A stretch of DNA of 64,000 nt from Ectocarpus siliculosus (lineage: Eukaryota > Sar > Phaeophyceae > Ectocarpales > Ectocarpaceae), in NCBI GenBank assembly GCA_000310025.1, contig FN649743.1, positions 2,208,804-2,272,803 of the forward strand. The letters run 5' to 3'. The notes below the pieces were generated by a model. The model was not told where the DNA came from and did not search any database. It saw only the letters and a list, made by a program, of their open reading frames with translations. Every line of letters begins with the position of its first letter. Position 1 is the stretch's first letter. The position numbers and the translations under genes are program-made. Shown here piece by piece: positions 11,456-23,889 of this stretch.

Positions 11456-14400
11456 ATGGCCCGTCCGCCCAAACAAACTGGTGGCGCCATGAGTTTCCTG
11501 GATGACAGCGGCGGCAGCAGTGGCAGCGAGGGAGAGGGAGGAGCCCAAGCGCCCACAAGCAAGAGGTTGGGGTCCGGCTCTCGAGAAGGGGATGGCGAAA
11601 GGCTCCGGGTCAACGAAAGCTTCGCCAAAACGTGAGACAACCTAAGCGGACGCCGCCCAAGCTGCTGCTGTTCATGCTGCCGTGTTGACAAGGCAGCAGG
11701 TACAATAATACATAGCAGGGACACCTTCCCCAGAGTTGCGGACGAGAGGGAGGCCGACCGCAGTGTATTCGCTGTTGATATGGGTGGTTGTGGCGTGTGA
11801 ACGGATGTCGACTAGGCCCCAAGTTGGCATGGCTTGTGGAGTGCACAACTTTTTGTTGGGAGTTGCGGTGGCTTCGGCTCTACGCCATCTTCGCGGTCTC
11901 CTTACCGCTCGCTCTACAGCCAGAGACGGAAACAGCAGCAGTCGTGTGGTGAAGGACATGCAAAGAGCGCAAGTCCTGACAATGCTGTCCGCTAAAAAAG
12001 TTCTTTGACAACCTGACACACAACGACGTAGAATTAAACATGCCAACGTCAGCATCAGCGACAGCAGTGGCAGCAGCGACAGCAGCACTCGCAGTGATAG
12101 GGTGTCTTAGGGTAGGTTCGGACGTAATGGAACGAATAGGCCGTTTCAAACGAGAATCGAACCGTCCCTCGACAAGCGCTTTTCAACGTTCGCTCTGGGC
12201 TTCGTTCGCAGCCCTTGTGTCCTGGTGATGTGCACATGTGCACGACGGCTGTGGCGCCTACCCTTGACCTCAAGCTCCTCTCGGGAGACTCATATGACGC
12301 CCACGCCCTCAATGATGTGCTTCATCTCTTGGTACACCTTCGTTGTCACGTCTAAATCCTCCCCAAACTCGAAGTATTTTGAACCCGCGCGCCCTCCATG
12401 GTGTGCCTCACCTGTTGGTGTTGTAACCCTCCCCCACCAGGTTCGAGAAGAAGAAGCGTGAGCAGGATCTGCAGGCCGCCAAGCACCTCGACTTGGGGTC
12501 TGACGACGAGGAAGGGTCGGAGTCGGACAGCGAGACGGAGGACGAGGACGCCGAGATGCTCACCCCTGCCTTGGACCTTCAGGTGCGATAGCAGTCTAGT
12601 CCATGTTGCTACATAGGAGTACGAAGTACTTGACACTAGGAGTCGTTTCCCACAAGGAAGGTGTGTCTGACGTGCCTCTGTATATTGAGAGTTACCTTTG
12701 ACAAAGGGGTGCCGTGGAGACTCTCACCTGCCCACGAATTCCGTGTGTGGCTCGTTCTCAGCAGGACGTACAGCCACGGCGCTGCTCCGCTGAGACTCTG
12801 GGGTAGGGGTGATGCAAGGACGTTTCCCGGCTTTAGCGAGTGGTGGACACATCCCCACACGCGCATAACTTTTATCCTCAGAAAGATTGTCGTGCTTTTT
12901 TCCCGTGGCCACATCGCCGTTCCCTGCTGCAGATCATGAAGACGATCAACAAGATCAGGAGCAAAGATCCCGACATCTACGACGCGAAGAAAGAGTGGTT
13001 CAAGCCCGGAGAATCCAAGGCCGGCGGCGGGAGCGCTGGTGAGCAACCAGACAGTAACTTTACCTCCCGGAGTTAGGATGACGCACCCAGCAGCTGGCTT
13101 GGCCGTAAGGCGCTGCTTTCACAAGCTGATTCCCGAGTAGCCCGTGCTTTTCATTTTCTGCTCTCGCATTCATTGTCTGTGGCCACCGTCCGCGCCAGTC
13201 GGGCGTACATTTGCTCTTCGTTTTTCCCCTCCTTCTCTCAGCCTCTTCCGGCAATATACGATATTGGACTTGCAGCAAGGATGACTCGCCAAACCTGACC
13301 TGTCCGATGGAAGAGGCCAACAGGGTTCGTGGTCGTAACGTAGTGGTTCAAATGGAACGCCAACGCGCTGGTTGAATCGCTTCGGGTAGGCGGAGAGAAA
13401 GAAGAATTCCCGGAGCTCTCTACGTAGTCAGCTTCCACGACATCGATGCTTGCAATATGTGGCGTGCCTGTCCACGCCGTTTGTTTGTTCGCCAGATGAC
13501 GCCTCTCAAGATGAGGAACACGAGACATACGAAGGCTTACCGCAACTTCGCCTTAACGTAATGACAAGTATGTGACGATATCAATGGTACGTCAACGTCT
13601 TCCATCATCTTCTCGAACCTGGCATTACCGCCGCTCTCTCGTGACTCAACTGTTATCGGTAGAAACTTCGCTTGGTGCCAGCTTTGTTCGTGCTCAAAAC
13701 TAAACTCCATTCCACCCCCCACCCCCCCAACACCCACCCCGCCGCCCTCCCAACAAAAATAAACACGAAACAGACGGCAGCAGCAGTAACAAGAAGGCCG
13801 AGAAACGGATGCGCTACAAGGACGTGCTCCGCGAGCAGATCCTCCACGCGGAGAACGCCGAGGACGCCATCAGCTCCGACGAGGACAGCAACGACGACGA
13901 AGACAACAGGGGCAGCAACAGCCGACGGAAACGAAACGACAACGGGGGCGAGGGCCGGCGCGGCCTGGCGTACGACGAGGAGCAGGAGCAGCTCCGGCGA
14001 GGCCTGTTGGGTTCCATAGCGGAGCACGACGGGGGAGGCGGAAGCGACGACGGCGACGGCGGGGAGGAAGAAGAGGACAGTGACGAGGACGGGGGAGGTC
14101 TGCTCAAGGTGTGTGGGTGCGTGGTCCACATGTGTGTCAAGTTTTGTTGCACGACATGGTGCTTTTCTGTTTCGTGTTGTCGACCGCTCTGGAAGCCCAC
14201 CCGTGTGGTTGGGGGCTACCACTTTTTCGGGTTACCGTGCGGAGAAACCCGATGGATGTACCGCCCACCCGAGAGACTTACGTCCCTTTGTGTTGTTGCA
14301 TCATGCGCGCTCTTTTTCTGTTCTCCCGTTGACAAATGTCGTAATTTTCTTATCCCTATCGGGCGACGTCGCTCCTGTTGCAGGTTCGGAAAAAAACCGC

Positions 14401-17400
14401 GGCGGAAGTAGCCGAGGAGGAGGAGTTGCTCAAGAAGGAGGCCGACAAGATGGCCAGCCAGGGGGACGGGGGCGAAGAAGACGCCTTTCTACAGGACTTT
14501 GTGGGAAACCGCCGCTGGCTCGACCCACACTCCAAAGAAACCCCAAGGTGAGCAGTTTTCCTGTTTGGTCAGCGCGCCAGGCCGTTGAATTCTGATTGGT
14601 TGGGAAATTCTTCGGGAGTGGGTTAAGTCGGCCAGAGACGAAGCTTGCGTTACTGCTGTTGTCGATGAGATCCGCCCTCTGGATACGTGTATGAGAGGCG
14701 CCTGGTCCATCTTTGCTTGGTAGGCCGCCACCGTCCATCCAACGCAACACCAGCAATGTTTTTTTTTCCGTGCCATACACGAGGCTAACGTTTTCCTGAT
14801 CTCCACCTCCTTTTCACGGTATGATGCTTACATCTGGGATTGGTGTGCCGTATGGTCGCGCGCTGTCTGTGTCTGTGTGTGTCGGAGTAGCTACGACGAG
14901 ATCCTTAACGCTCCTCGCGTGGAAGACAGCGAGGACGAGGAGGACATCGACAAGGCCGACGACTTCGAGAGCAAGTACAACTTTAGGTTCGAGGAGGTGC
15001 GGTGATGTCCTTACGCCTGCATTGCAAAAAGAGTGGTTTTCTTCGGAGTGTACTCTCCCACGCTCCTCTCTTCGTGCAGGAACCCCTCTGTGCTGTTGTA
15101 TCTGATCGGGGAGGAAGGGGGGAGGAAACGGTGTACCCGGAACATTGTGTTGTTGTGCAAGTATTTACCCCCCGCGTATCGAAGCAATACCGTTGGTCAG
15201 AGACCCACCTAGCCCTGTTTCGGCCGACCGCTCGGCCGAAACATTCCGTATTTTCCGCGCCGTATTGACTACTCGAAAGTTCAACAACACAAGTTCCACT
15301 GGCATGTAAATGTAGCGCCAGGTGCCGAGTAAGTACAGATGACGTGAGTGGTGCGAGCTACTTATACGTGCTCGAAAGGGGGCTTTTGATTGTAGACGTG
15401 GAACATACCTATTTAGTTTTCTTGTGGCGATTGAGACACACAAGGTTGTGGGGTGCCACTTCTAAGACCCGTTCTCACCCCGCCCCGTACAGTAAGAGGT
15501 GCGTTGTGAAATAGTGGCGTGACTATGGCGTACACACACAAGAAGGAAAGTTCACAGCCTGGGCCGATCGCTGCCTTTGTTGTTCTCAACAACAGTAACA
15601 GCGGCGTTTTGCAGGAAGGGCGTACTCATGTTTTGCATGCCTTAGACCATCTGCCACGCGTCCTCGAGAGAGCGGGCCATTATTCCCACAGGATCGATCA
15701 CCGATGGCCAACCGTTCCTTCCTACTTCGCCAAAGGTGTCCCAAAAATGTTTTTCCTTAGCCTATCTATCCTACATCGATATCACTTCCCGTTTTGCAGG
15801 AAGGAGGTGGGGAGATCGCGATGCACTCGCGGGACGTGAAAGGGTCGATGCGGAGGAAGGACGACCGAAGAAAGCGAGAGAGGGAAAACCGCAAGTGAGT
15901 TGCAGCAAGCAGTATGTCCACAAACCGAAAGGGGTGTTCAAATCGACGTCTGGAACGTTTAGGATGACACTGACACAAACATAGGGCGTTGGCGGTCCCA
16001 CGGGGTACGGTTTTGGCTTTTGGTGACTGCGTACACCAGCGAGCTGTGGAATCGGCATGTGCCTAACAAGTGGTTTCACTCGCAACGGCTACGGCCGTTT
16101 GAAGTCTGGTGTAAACGGCAAGCGCAAGACGAGGAGGGGATGGGACAATTTAGCCTGTTTCGATAGTATTTGTTGTACGCTACAAATTGTTGCTTCCAGC
16201 TGAATATGCAGCTCATCTTTGTTCTTGTCATGCCAGGGTACGCAAAGCCGAGGAGAGGCAGCGGAAAGAAGCCGAGCTGCGGCGCCTGAAGAACCTCAAG
16301 CGCGAGGAGATCAGGAAGCGCCTGCAAGCCATCCAGGACATGAGCGGCGGCGCCCTTCTGGAGGAGGAGGGGGAGGAGGAGGGGGGAAGGAGGGGGGGAG
16401 GGCGGCGGGGGGCAGCTGGAGGGGGAGTGGACGCGGAGGCCCTGATCGAGGGGGACTTCGACCCACAACAGTAAGCTCATCGTTGTTGTGTGGTTGTTAT
16501 GTTGTGGTGGTGGTGTCGTTGTTGTTGTTGTTCCAGTTTGTTTGAGGTACCCTTTTCGTAGGCTCAGGAGCCAGGGGTTGGGGATGAGCACTACACATAG
16601 ATTTTGACCCCCCCCTCCCGCGCTTTTCTTCTTGGTTTTGGTTTTTCCGGCTTGTCGCAAAAGGTGGGACGACGTGACAGGGAAGGCGTTCGGGGACGGC
16701 TACTACGAAGCCGAAGACGCCGACGACGGCTGGAAACCCGGTGATGATCCACTCGAGGGCCTCGGTGACCTAGATCAGTACAACGCCGCCGAACCTGCTG
16801 CCGCCGAGACCGACAGCAACGATGGAATGGCAGCCGGGGGCGCCGCCGATGGGGAGGAGGAGGAGGAGGAGGTGGGGGGTGGGTGGGAAGGTGAAGACGG
16901 GGGGTGGGAAGGTGAAGAGGGAGAGTGGGACGAAGGAGAGGGGGGGGGCGAGGAGGAGGAGGAGTTTGCGGGGATGGGGGCGCAGAAAGAGCGGCTCTTG
17001 GACGAGCTGTACAAGCTAGACTACGAGGACATCGTCGGGGACATCCCTTGCAGGTAAATAGGTGTCTGTGATCTTTTCAACAGTCGACAGGCGTTTTTCC
17101 TGCTGGTTTCGTGTCGATGGTCGGGGCCATCTGCTTCCGCGATGACCCCGTGTGTGCCCTTTTTTGTAGCACACGGACCTGTCGCCCCCTCCCTTCTTTA
17201 TGTCCCTTCATGACTCCCGCGGCTGGCTCGCCCGCCACTCCTCCGAGCTCATGCTTCCCCTCACCTCATGTCGTGCGCGTGTTTTTTCATGTCCATCTTC
17301 GGTTAGGCGCCGGGTTAATCGCCTCGTTATTTGCGGGCTGGGCTATGGCTATGGTTATTTCAACCCTAACCGTATATTTTGGTGTGTTGGGGGTGTTGGT

Positions 17401-19075
17401 GCGGACGGGAGCACGGGACGCGCCTCCTGCACGAGTACAACTACGAGCATGAATGCACGGCGTGCCGGTGTTGGTTTTGCTTGACCTTTGCAGGAGTCGT
17501 CCGTCAAGGCCTGTCGGTGTTCTCACGCCTGGGGTACGCAGCAGTACGTGTTTGTTGCCTTCTCCTCAGATGGGTGCTGTCGGAGGGTACTGCGCTTGTC
17601 TGCAGTCAGTCATGGTGGATTTTATTTTTTTTCTTTGTTTCCGTCGCCGACACCATCCGCAGGTTCAAGTACACGAAAGTGAAGTCGAACGACTTCGGGC
17701 TGAGCGCGGAGGAGATTCTCCTGGCCGATGACAAGGTAACTTTATGCACAGAAATGAACCATCGATATTCCGCCAAGAAACCGTGATCGATATTGCAATC
17801 AGTGGTGTGGTAGTGTTTTGTCTCCAGCATCGATAGATTCAACTAATGGCATGACCGCTAGATATGGCTTTCGTGTCGGTCGGGCGAATTTGCTTGACCG
17901 CCTCCATGTGTGGTGCCGTGTCCACCTGCTGTATAGTGCATGTGGCCGGCAATCAGCCCTTTCTCCCCTCCCCACGCTCCCACCCGGGACTCTTGTTTTC
18001 AGCATTCCGTCCCTTTTGTGAAGCTTACTTGGAAACTATAGGCATCCTACCTCAGCCCTTGAAAATTTTCCAATTCCTTTTGAATACGGGCATGTTATAC
18101 GCACATTGGTTCTTTCCCACACACCCTGTCACTTAATTTTACTTGCCCTGTCCTCTCTACGTAAAACCTGTCCTCTCTACGTAAAAACGCCTCATGTTTT
18201 TTTCTTTTTAGGAATTGAACAAGTACGTTCCCCTGAAGAAGCTTGCCCCCTACCGGAAGGACGAGCCTAAGCTGGACGCCCGCCGCCGCCGTAAGCTCCG
18301 GGAAGAGGTGAAGGAAAGAGAGGCGGCGGCAGAGAAAGAGATGCTGGCGCAGAGGTCGAAGAAGAGGCGCCGCGGCAAGAAGAAGAGCAGCGGAGGCCAG
18401 ACCGCCGTGGGCGACGAGGCGGCGGCAGCGGCAGCGGCAGCGGCACCGGTGGCACAGGAAGCGGACGGCGAGAGCGGCGAGCCTCGTTCGGTGCCGGCGG
18501 GGGAGGCGGTGACGGAGCCGGCCGGAGGCAAGCGACGGCGGAGAAAGAAGGGGCAGAAGAAGCAGCGCGCCAAGGCGGGCGGAGGCGGCGGCGGCGAGGG
18601 CGTGGACGCGCAAGCGGAGGCGGAACTCGTGCCGCGCGTGGTGGCCGTGGAGGCGCCACCGGCGCCGGCGCCGTCGCCGTCCCCCCGGCAAAATCACGGC
18701 GCTCAAGCCGGGGACAACGGAACCACCACCACCAGTAGCAGCATCGCCGGCGGCGGCGGCGATGGCAAGAAGAAGAAAAGGCGGCGCCGGGCGTCGGAAG
18801 GAGGAGGGGCGGCGGAGGGAGAGGGCGCGCGGAACGGCGGGAACCCGAAGGAGGACGGGGGGGGTAAGACGGGCCGACCGGCGGTGGCCAAGATCGACGG
18901 CGGAGAGGGCGGGGGCGGTGGTACCGCCAAGAAACCGCGCACAGGGGGCGGAGGAAGAGGCGATCGGAAGGAGGGGGGTCAGGGTGGTGGGAAGAGTCCC
19001 GGGCAGAAGAACAGAAAAAAGAGTGCGGTCGTTGCGGGGGTTTCCAAGTCTCGTTTGGCGTCGTATGGCTTGTAG
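11456..19075 (+). CDS. KRI1: KRI1, 40S ribosome assembly factor
   Basis: Eleven exons, all junctions in frame: 11456-11631, 12441-12582, 12933-13038, 13774-14108, 14384-14547, 14891-14996, 15800-15894, 16237-16470, 16664-17053, 17663-17735 and 18212-19075 (TAG). The product is about 890 residues. Family landmarks appear in order: LRVNESFAKTF near the N-terminus, LTPALDLQIMKTINKIRSKD, FLQDFVGNRRW, YNFRFEE, GSMRRKDDRRKRERENRK, LKNLKREEIRKRL, KAFGDGYYE, then the Kri1 C-terminal domain LDYEDIVGDIPCRFKY, FGLSAEEILLADDKELNKYV and KKLAPYR. KRI1 binds KRR1 in the nucleolus and is needed for early 18S rRNA processing and 40S assembly (known from yeast). Acidic tracts separate the blocks. After the conserved C-terminal domain comes an unusual Lys/Arg/Gly/Ala-rich tail of about 250 residues, longer than in yeast or human. 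The start may instead be the ATG at 11489, which has the better context. Confidence 0.95.
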
Positions 19076-20160
19076 GTCGGCCGCGGTGAGAATGAGGTTT
19101 TCGTTTCCGGTGTGTCTTGATTTTATGGCAACCGGTTGTGGCGTTTGTTGGCGTGGAGTAGTACACGAACAAGGCAGGTCCGCATGGCGGTGTTTCATGC
19201 GTACATTACATTGAAACCGAGAAACTTCTTTTGTCAAGTGTCGTCAGTGCGCTATGTTGTGTAGGCGTTCTTGTCGTGCGATTTTGGTGCCTTCGTCTAT
19301 TTAGCGCGTCTCCCCAGCTCTTTTCGGTTAGGATTTCCTCGAGTTTTTGTATGCATACAGCAGTACAGTAATTCGAGGAAAGCATTTGCATCGTATACAT
19401 GTACTGTTGTGGTCGTGGTTTCAAACATGTGATGCAATTGCCAACTTGCCCAGAGTTCTTCTTCGGCTGGGTCCGGCACTGCAGTGTCCACCGCCCACTG
19501 CCCCGTGCGGGCGGAGACCTCGCGACTGCAAATTGTTCGAGATTCCTGCCCACTGCTGTGCGGAAAAGGATGGCCTTGTGGGCAAGTAGAGCTTTAGTAG
19601 GCGGTGTTGGCTGAAAGAGACATGGCCTTGTGGGCAGAAGAGCTAAAATAGGAGGCGTTGAATAAAAGAACTGCCTCCCGGAGAACACCTCGCCCAACAC
19701 TGTCTCTCCCGTGCAAGCTGTCCATGCAGCCAACCGTTATGGTTACTGCCACCACGCACAACGCCCACAGCTCAACCTCACAACCAGCTGCTCTCACAAC
19801 TCACAACCTACAACCCACAACCCAACCACAACAAGCAATGGACCACCACTCCACCCCAACAACCCCAACAACCCCAACACAACAAACAACAGCACACAGC
19901 TACACAACACACGGGGCACGGGGCACGGGGCGTTCAACACACAACACGAGTTCTGGTTCTCCCGAAGGTTCGGTGTTGTGGTATCAAGACATTTTGTTCC
20001 TTTTGGCGGGTTTGATAAAGGTTCGGGAGGCGGCATATCGAGCGAGAGAGGCGCCCCACGGGTCTCGCCCCAGGAAAAAAAAACAGATCAGACCAGACTC
20101 GTTCGTCGTTGCCCTCGTTGTTACCTCCTTCTGTGACGGAGAGTCTGGGTGCCCTTGGCT
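19076..20160. other. intergenic spacer between KRI1 and the DUF2009 gene
   Basis: Holds the KRI1 3' end, a two-copy imperfect tandem repeat of 52 bp (from 19570 and 19622, each beginning ATGGCCTTGTGGGCA) and a CAACCC-rich stretch near 19790-19880. No exon is visible. The promoter of the downstream gene should lie in the last few hundred bases. Confidence 0.5.
19570..19673. repeat. two-copy 52-bp tandem repeat
   Basis: ATGGCCTTGTGGGCA followed by AGAGCT(T/A)...TAG.AGGCG.GTTG recurs at a 52-base offset with several substitutions between copies. The opening 15-mer is exact in both. No function is apparent. Confidence 0.6.
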
Positions 20161-23100
20161 ATGGAACAGAACAAATTTGCTGAATCATTGCGACGAAAGG
20201 TGTCCGATCTGAGGAGGGAGAACGCAGGCAAAGTCATGGTGAGAATCGATACGAAGCTCCGGGCGTCTCCTCTGCTGTACGTGTCCTATGTCCGATTTGT
20301 GTCCGGAACAAATGCGGCAGCAGCAGGCTTGCCTTTGGCCTGATGAAGCTCGGTGGTATTGGCACGTCCCGTTCAAGCGCAACTCCCCCTATCGTGTGGA
20401 GTGCACAGGTCTTATCAACACAGGCTATTCAGATATTTCCTCTTGCTGCACGTGGTGGGTGTGCTGTGTGATGCACGTTCAGTAATAGCCGTAGCTGTGC
20501 GAGGTGAGCATGTGAGAGCCTTGTACGTACAGCAGTACCGCGTCTCTCCTTTTGCCGACAAATGCGTACACCTTTGCCAACCACACTTGCAACATGTCAT
20601 ATACCTGCTTTCCACATGGTACGACGGTCTCGCCTAGTTCAATACCCTCTTCTTTCCCCCCCGCTCGATTGGCTGTAAAGAGGGTCGATGTCGGCGGTTG
20701 ACTCTACCGGTTGCACCCTCTCTGCGTGAAGTCCCGTATCATATGCATAGCATCGGAGGTTCTACAATCCATACAGCAGGCTCGTGGCCGATACACAGAA
20801 AGCTACATAACGCGATACTCCACCGCATTTGTCCCGTTGATAGTAGTGTCGACCGGGAATTGAAAAAAATCCACAGCACCCTCTTTATATCCCGTAGGCT
20901 ACGCACCCATGTGGTGGCTGTGTGGTTCCAGCACATTTGTGTCGAACGCCGGTGAGCCACAACTCATCCACAACTCATCCACAACTCATCCGTGCGGGAA
21001 GCGTTGACATCAACATTTTGTGACACACGCGGCTGGTCTTGGTACCGCTGTAAGCACGTGATGAAGAGGTCATGCGAATGGCGAGCCCTCGTTGGTCTAA
21101 CTGAACAATCGTTGAAGACCCGATGGACGCCCAGCCTACAATGGGGATACGTGAAGACTGCCACAGCTTGCTGCGGCATGTAGCTGGCTAATGGAGTTGT
21201 TTGGCGTTTTTGCTTGTCTAGTTCCCGACGTACGTCTAGCTATGCACATTGAACCAAGAACAAGCAAAAGTCTGGCTCCATCCACCGCCCCCAATACGCT
21301 CCCCTGATGGTTTGCGTTGTTCCCGACTGCGGACGAACGTCTTCGTGATGCCCAGAACCTCTTAGCCTCTTCAGGGGAAGACCCAATGCCGGACGGCGAT
21401 AGCACCGCGATGGAAGAGGAGGAGGAGGGAGCAGGGTCCCGAGAGGTGGAGACTTGCATCGAGTGCGAGGACCAGCACGCGGAGCTTGTGTGTCTGTCCT
21501 GCGAGGAGCCGTTTTGTCGACCTTGCTGGGGCTCCCTACACCGGTGAGCCAGTAAACCAGCATGCATCGCCGGGGTCTCCCTCGCAAACGATCGTCTTTG
21601 CTTGTTGCCCGCTGCCGTCAAAACATGGGAAGGCACCAACACCGAGGTTGAGGTTGGCAGCCTTTGGAGGGTGCAAAGGGATCGAGTGTCGCCGGTGGAG
21701 CGTGTCGCGTTTTTGAAGCTATTCCTTCTTGCCGAAAGTGCTTGGCGCTCGTGTTGTAGCCAACGATCCGAGCGCTTGAGTGTCGTGCTTGAGGCGTCTC
21801 TATTTGTGCACACCCTACACGCCACCGCGCTCTATCGAACACGAAATGGTAGAAGACGGAGCTAGACAACCGCAACAATGCTCCAGTTGGTGCAGCATTA
21901 ATCCCAACCGTGACACCGAGGTACACATCCATCCATCCCAACCTGTTGTGTGTGTCGCCAGAATCTTCGCCAAGTGTTGGTGGAAGACAAGGGCTCTTAG
22001 TACGCCCAACCCATTCCCAGACGCTTCGTCCTGCCGCCCCATCGCACGTACAATATCTCAAACCCTGTGTCTGCCGTCAAGCCAAGTGATGATTGATTGC
22101 ACTGATGTCGGTATGCACCACCGCGTTGTTGTTGCACACCCACGAGTCTCCTTATCCTCCTCTCGATCTCCCACCATTTTTTGGCTTTTTTTGTCTTATG
22201 TGCAGCCAAGGCAAGCGCGCGGAACACGTGACCCGGGCCATCCTCGGCGAGGTGATGCCCGCACCGACGGCCCCCACCTCATCCACGGAGCCCCCCACCC
22301 CCCCACTGCCCGAAACGGTCGGGCACGACGACGATGTAGACGGCGGCAGCGAGCAGTCCGACAGCGAAGGGAGCGCATGTGACGGTGATGGGGATCGCGA
22401 TGACGGGCATGGCGGGGGCGACGCAATCGAGGGTGGGTTGGGGCAAGCGGGCGGTGGCGGCGGGGGTCACAAGAAGAAGGGTAAGTGATGAGGGGGGGGA
22501 GTTGCCAACGCGACAATGCGAGAGTATTATTGATGATGTAGGCGTGCAAAGTCTGAGTTAGGCCGTACTATCGGTTATGCATAGTGCAGGTGTTTTCCGC
22601 GTAGGTTCGTGAGAAGTAGAGGATCGTGCGCTACGTATGCCCTTGCTGCGACCGCTACTGCTGTGTCGACCGCTGCGGTGCACAGCGGCATTTTTTTGCG
22701 AGCACCACGTGCATGCGTCACACGTATGCTCCTCTCAAGGGCGCTTCAGAACAGCAATGTTGTGTGTGGTGGGCTGTTCTGGTGATGGCGGCTTGTTGTC
22801 GAGCAACCCTCAAACGAACAACCAACATGTGCATGAGTTTCCAGGACGTAACTCGTGTGCCTTTTAGCATGTGCAAACTACAGCCGGGGTAGAAGGGAAC
22901 GGCCAACAACTCCCCCTCTATCTGGCAGTTAGGTTTTTCTGGACAACCGCCAGTTTCACAGCATGCAAGATCCAACCTGAATCTTACGTTTTGTTGTCTC
23001 TCTCTCTCTCCCCCTTTCTCTCATCGTTGCCAGTTCTCCCGATTGCTTTACCCCTCAGTCTATCAACGCCAACCGCGTCTGCGACACGGTTGTTACCCTT

Positions 23101-23830
23101 GCACCCTGTGCTATCTTCGTTGCGTCTAGAAAGTAAGAAGATCTATTCCCTCCCGAGCCCCCACCCTGTCGTCGAGGTTGCCTCTCGGGGAGGGGGAAAC
23201 GATCGCACCCTCCCCGGCCACAGCAGTGCTTGATTCACGAAGTGAAAGCGACGTTGCCAGTTGTTTGCGCTGGTGGTGCGGCTTGCTCAGATGGCATTGT
23301 TCTCCTCGGTCTGTGTGCAGAGTGAGCGCTGCGGCGCCGGTTTTGTTGGTCTCCTTCAGCGCATTGACCCATCGCAGGGAGAAGGAATGCAGGCGTCAGT
23401 TTCGCTGTTCTTCAGCGCGTATTGACGCACCAATACAACGGAATGAATGCCTGCTGATTAATCGCGAATGAGTGGACACGTACACGGGTGTGGCGTTTTT
23501 TCCAAGCCCCCCCCTCTCGGTTGCTCCGTCCTTTCGAGGACGCGTGGTCAATGGTCTAACCGCTAAGGCATGCAAGACCTAAGAGTACGCCCCCCCCCCC
23601 CCCCCGGCTGCGTTTGGTGCACGGGGTCAGGGAGAACCCCGTGCGCAGCGCGGGGAGAGCCCGTGGGGCAGGCTCGCCGTGGGGATGCACGGGTCGAGTG
23701 TGCTGGAGGAGTGCCGGTTCATCCCGCTGAGGCTGGACGCGAGAGAGCGAGGCCTCCTGGCGATGCTGAAAGGGGCGCTGAACGTCTCGGAGTACACCGG
23801 ACAGGTATAGTTCCCAAGTTGCTGCTAACG

Positions 23831-23889
<59 letters not shown>

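Noticed and set aside
15062-15120. Possible KRI1 exon after GTGCAG (EPLCAVVSDRGG...)
   Set aside because: The exon at 15800 continues the family sequence directly (EGGGEIAMHSRDVKGSMRRK) in the right phase, so this stretch is intronic.
15218-15242. Short palindrome TTTCGGCCGA / TCGGCCGAAA
   Set aside because: Ten-bp arms in GC-rich DNA and in the middle of a KRI1 intron; could be chance and has no second copy of the whole.
18095-19237. 380-codon minus-strand open frame opposite the last KRI1 exon
   Set aside because: Its product is Arg/Ala/Leu low complexity, the mirror of a Lys/Gly-rich coding exon; KRI1 is certain on the plus strand.
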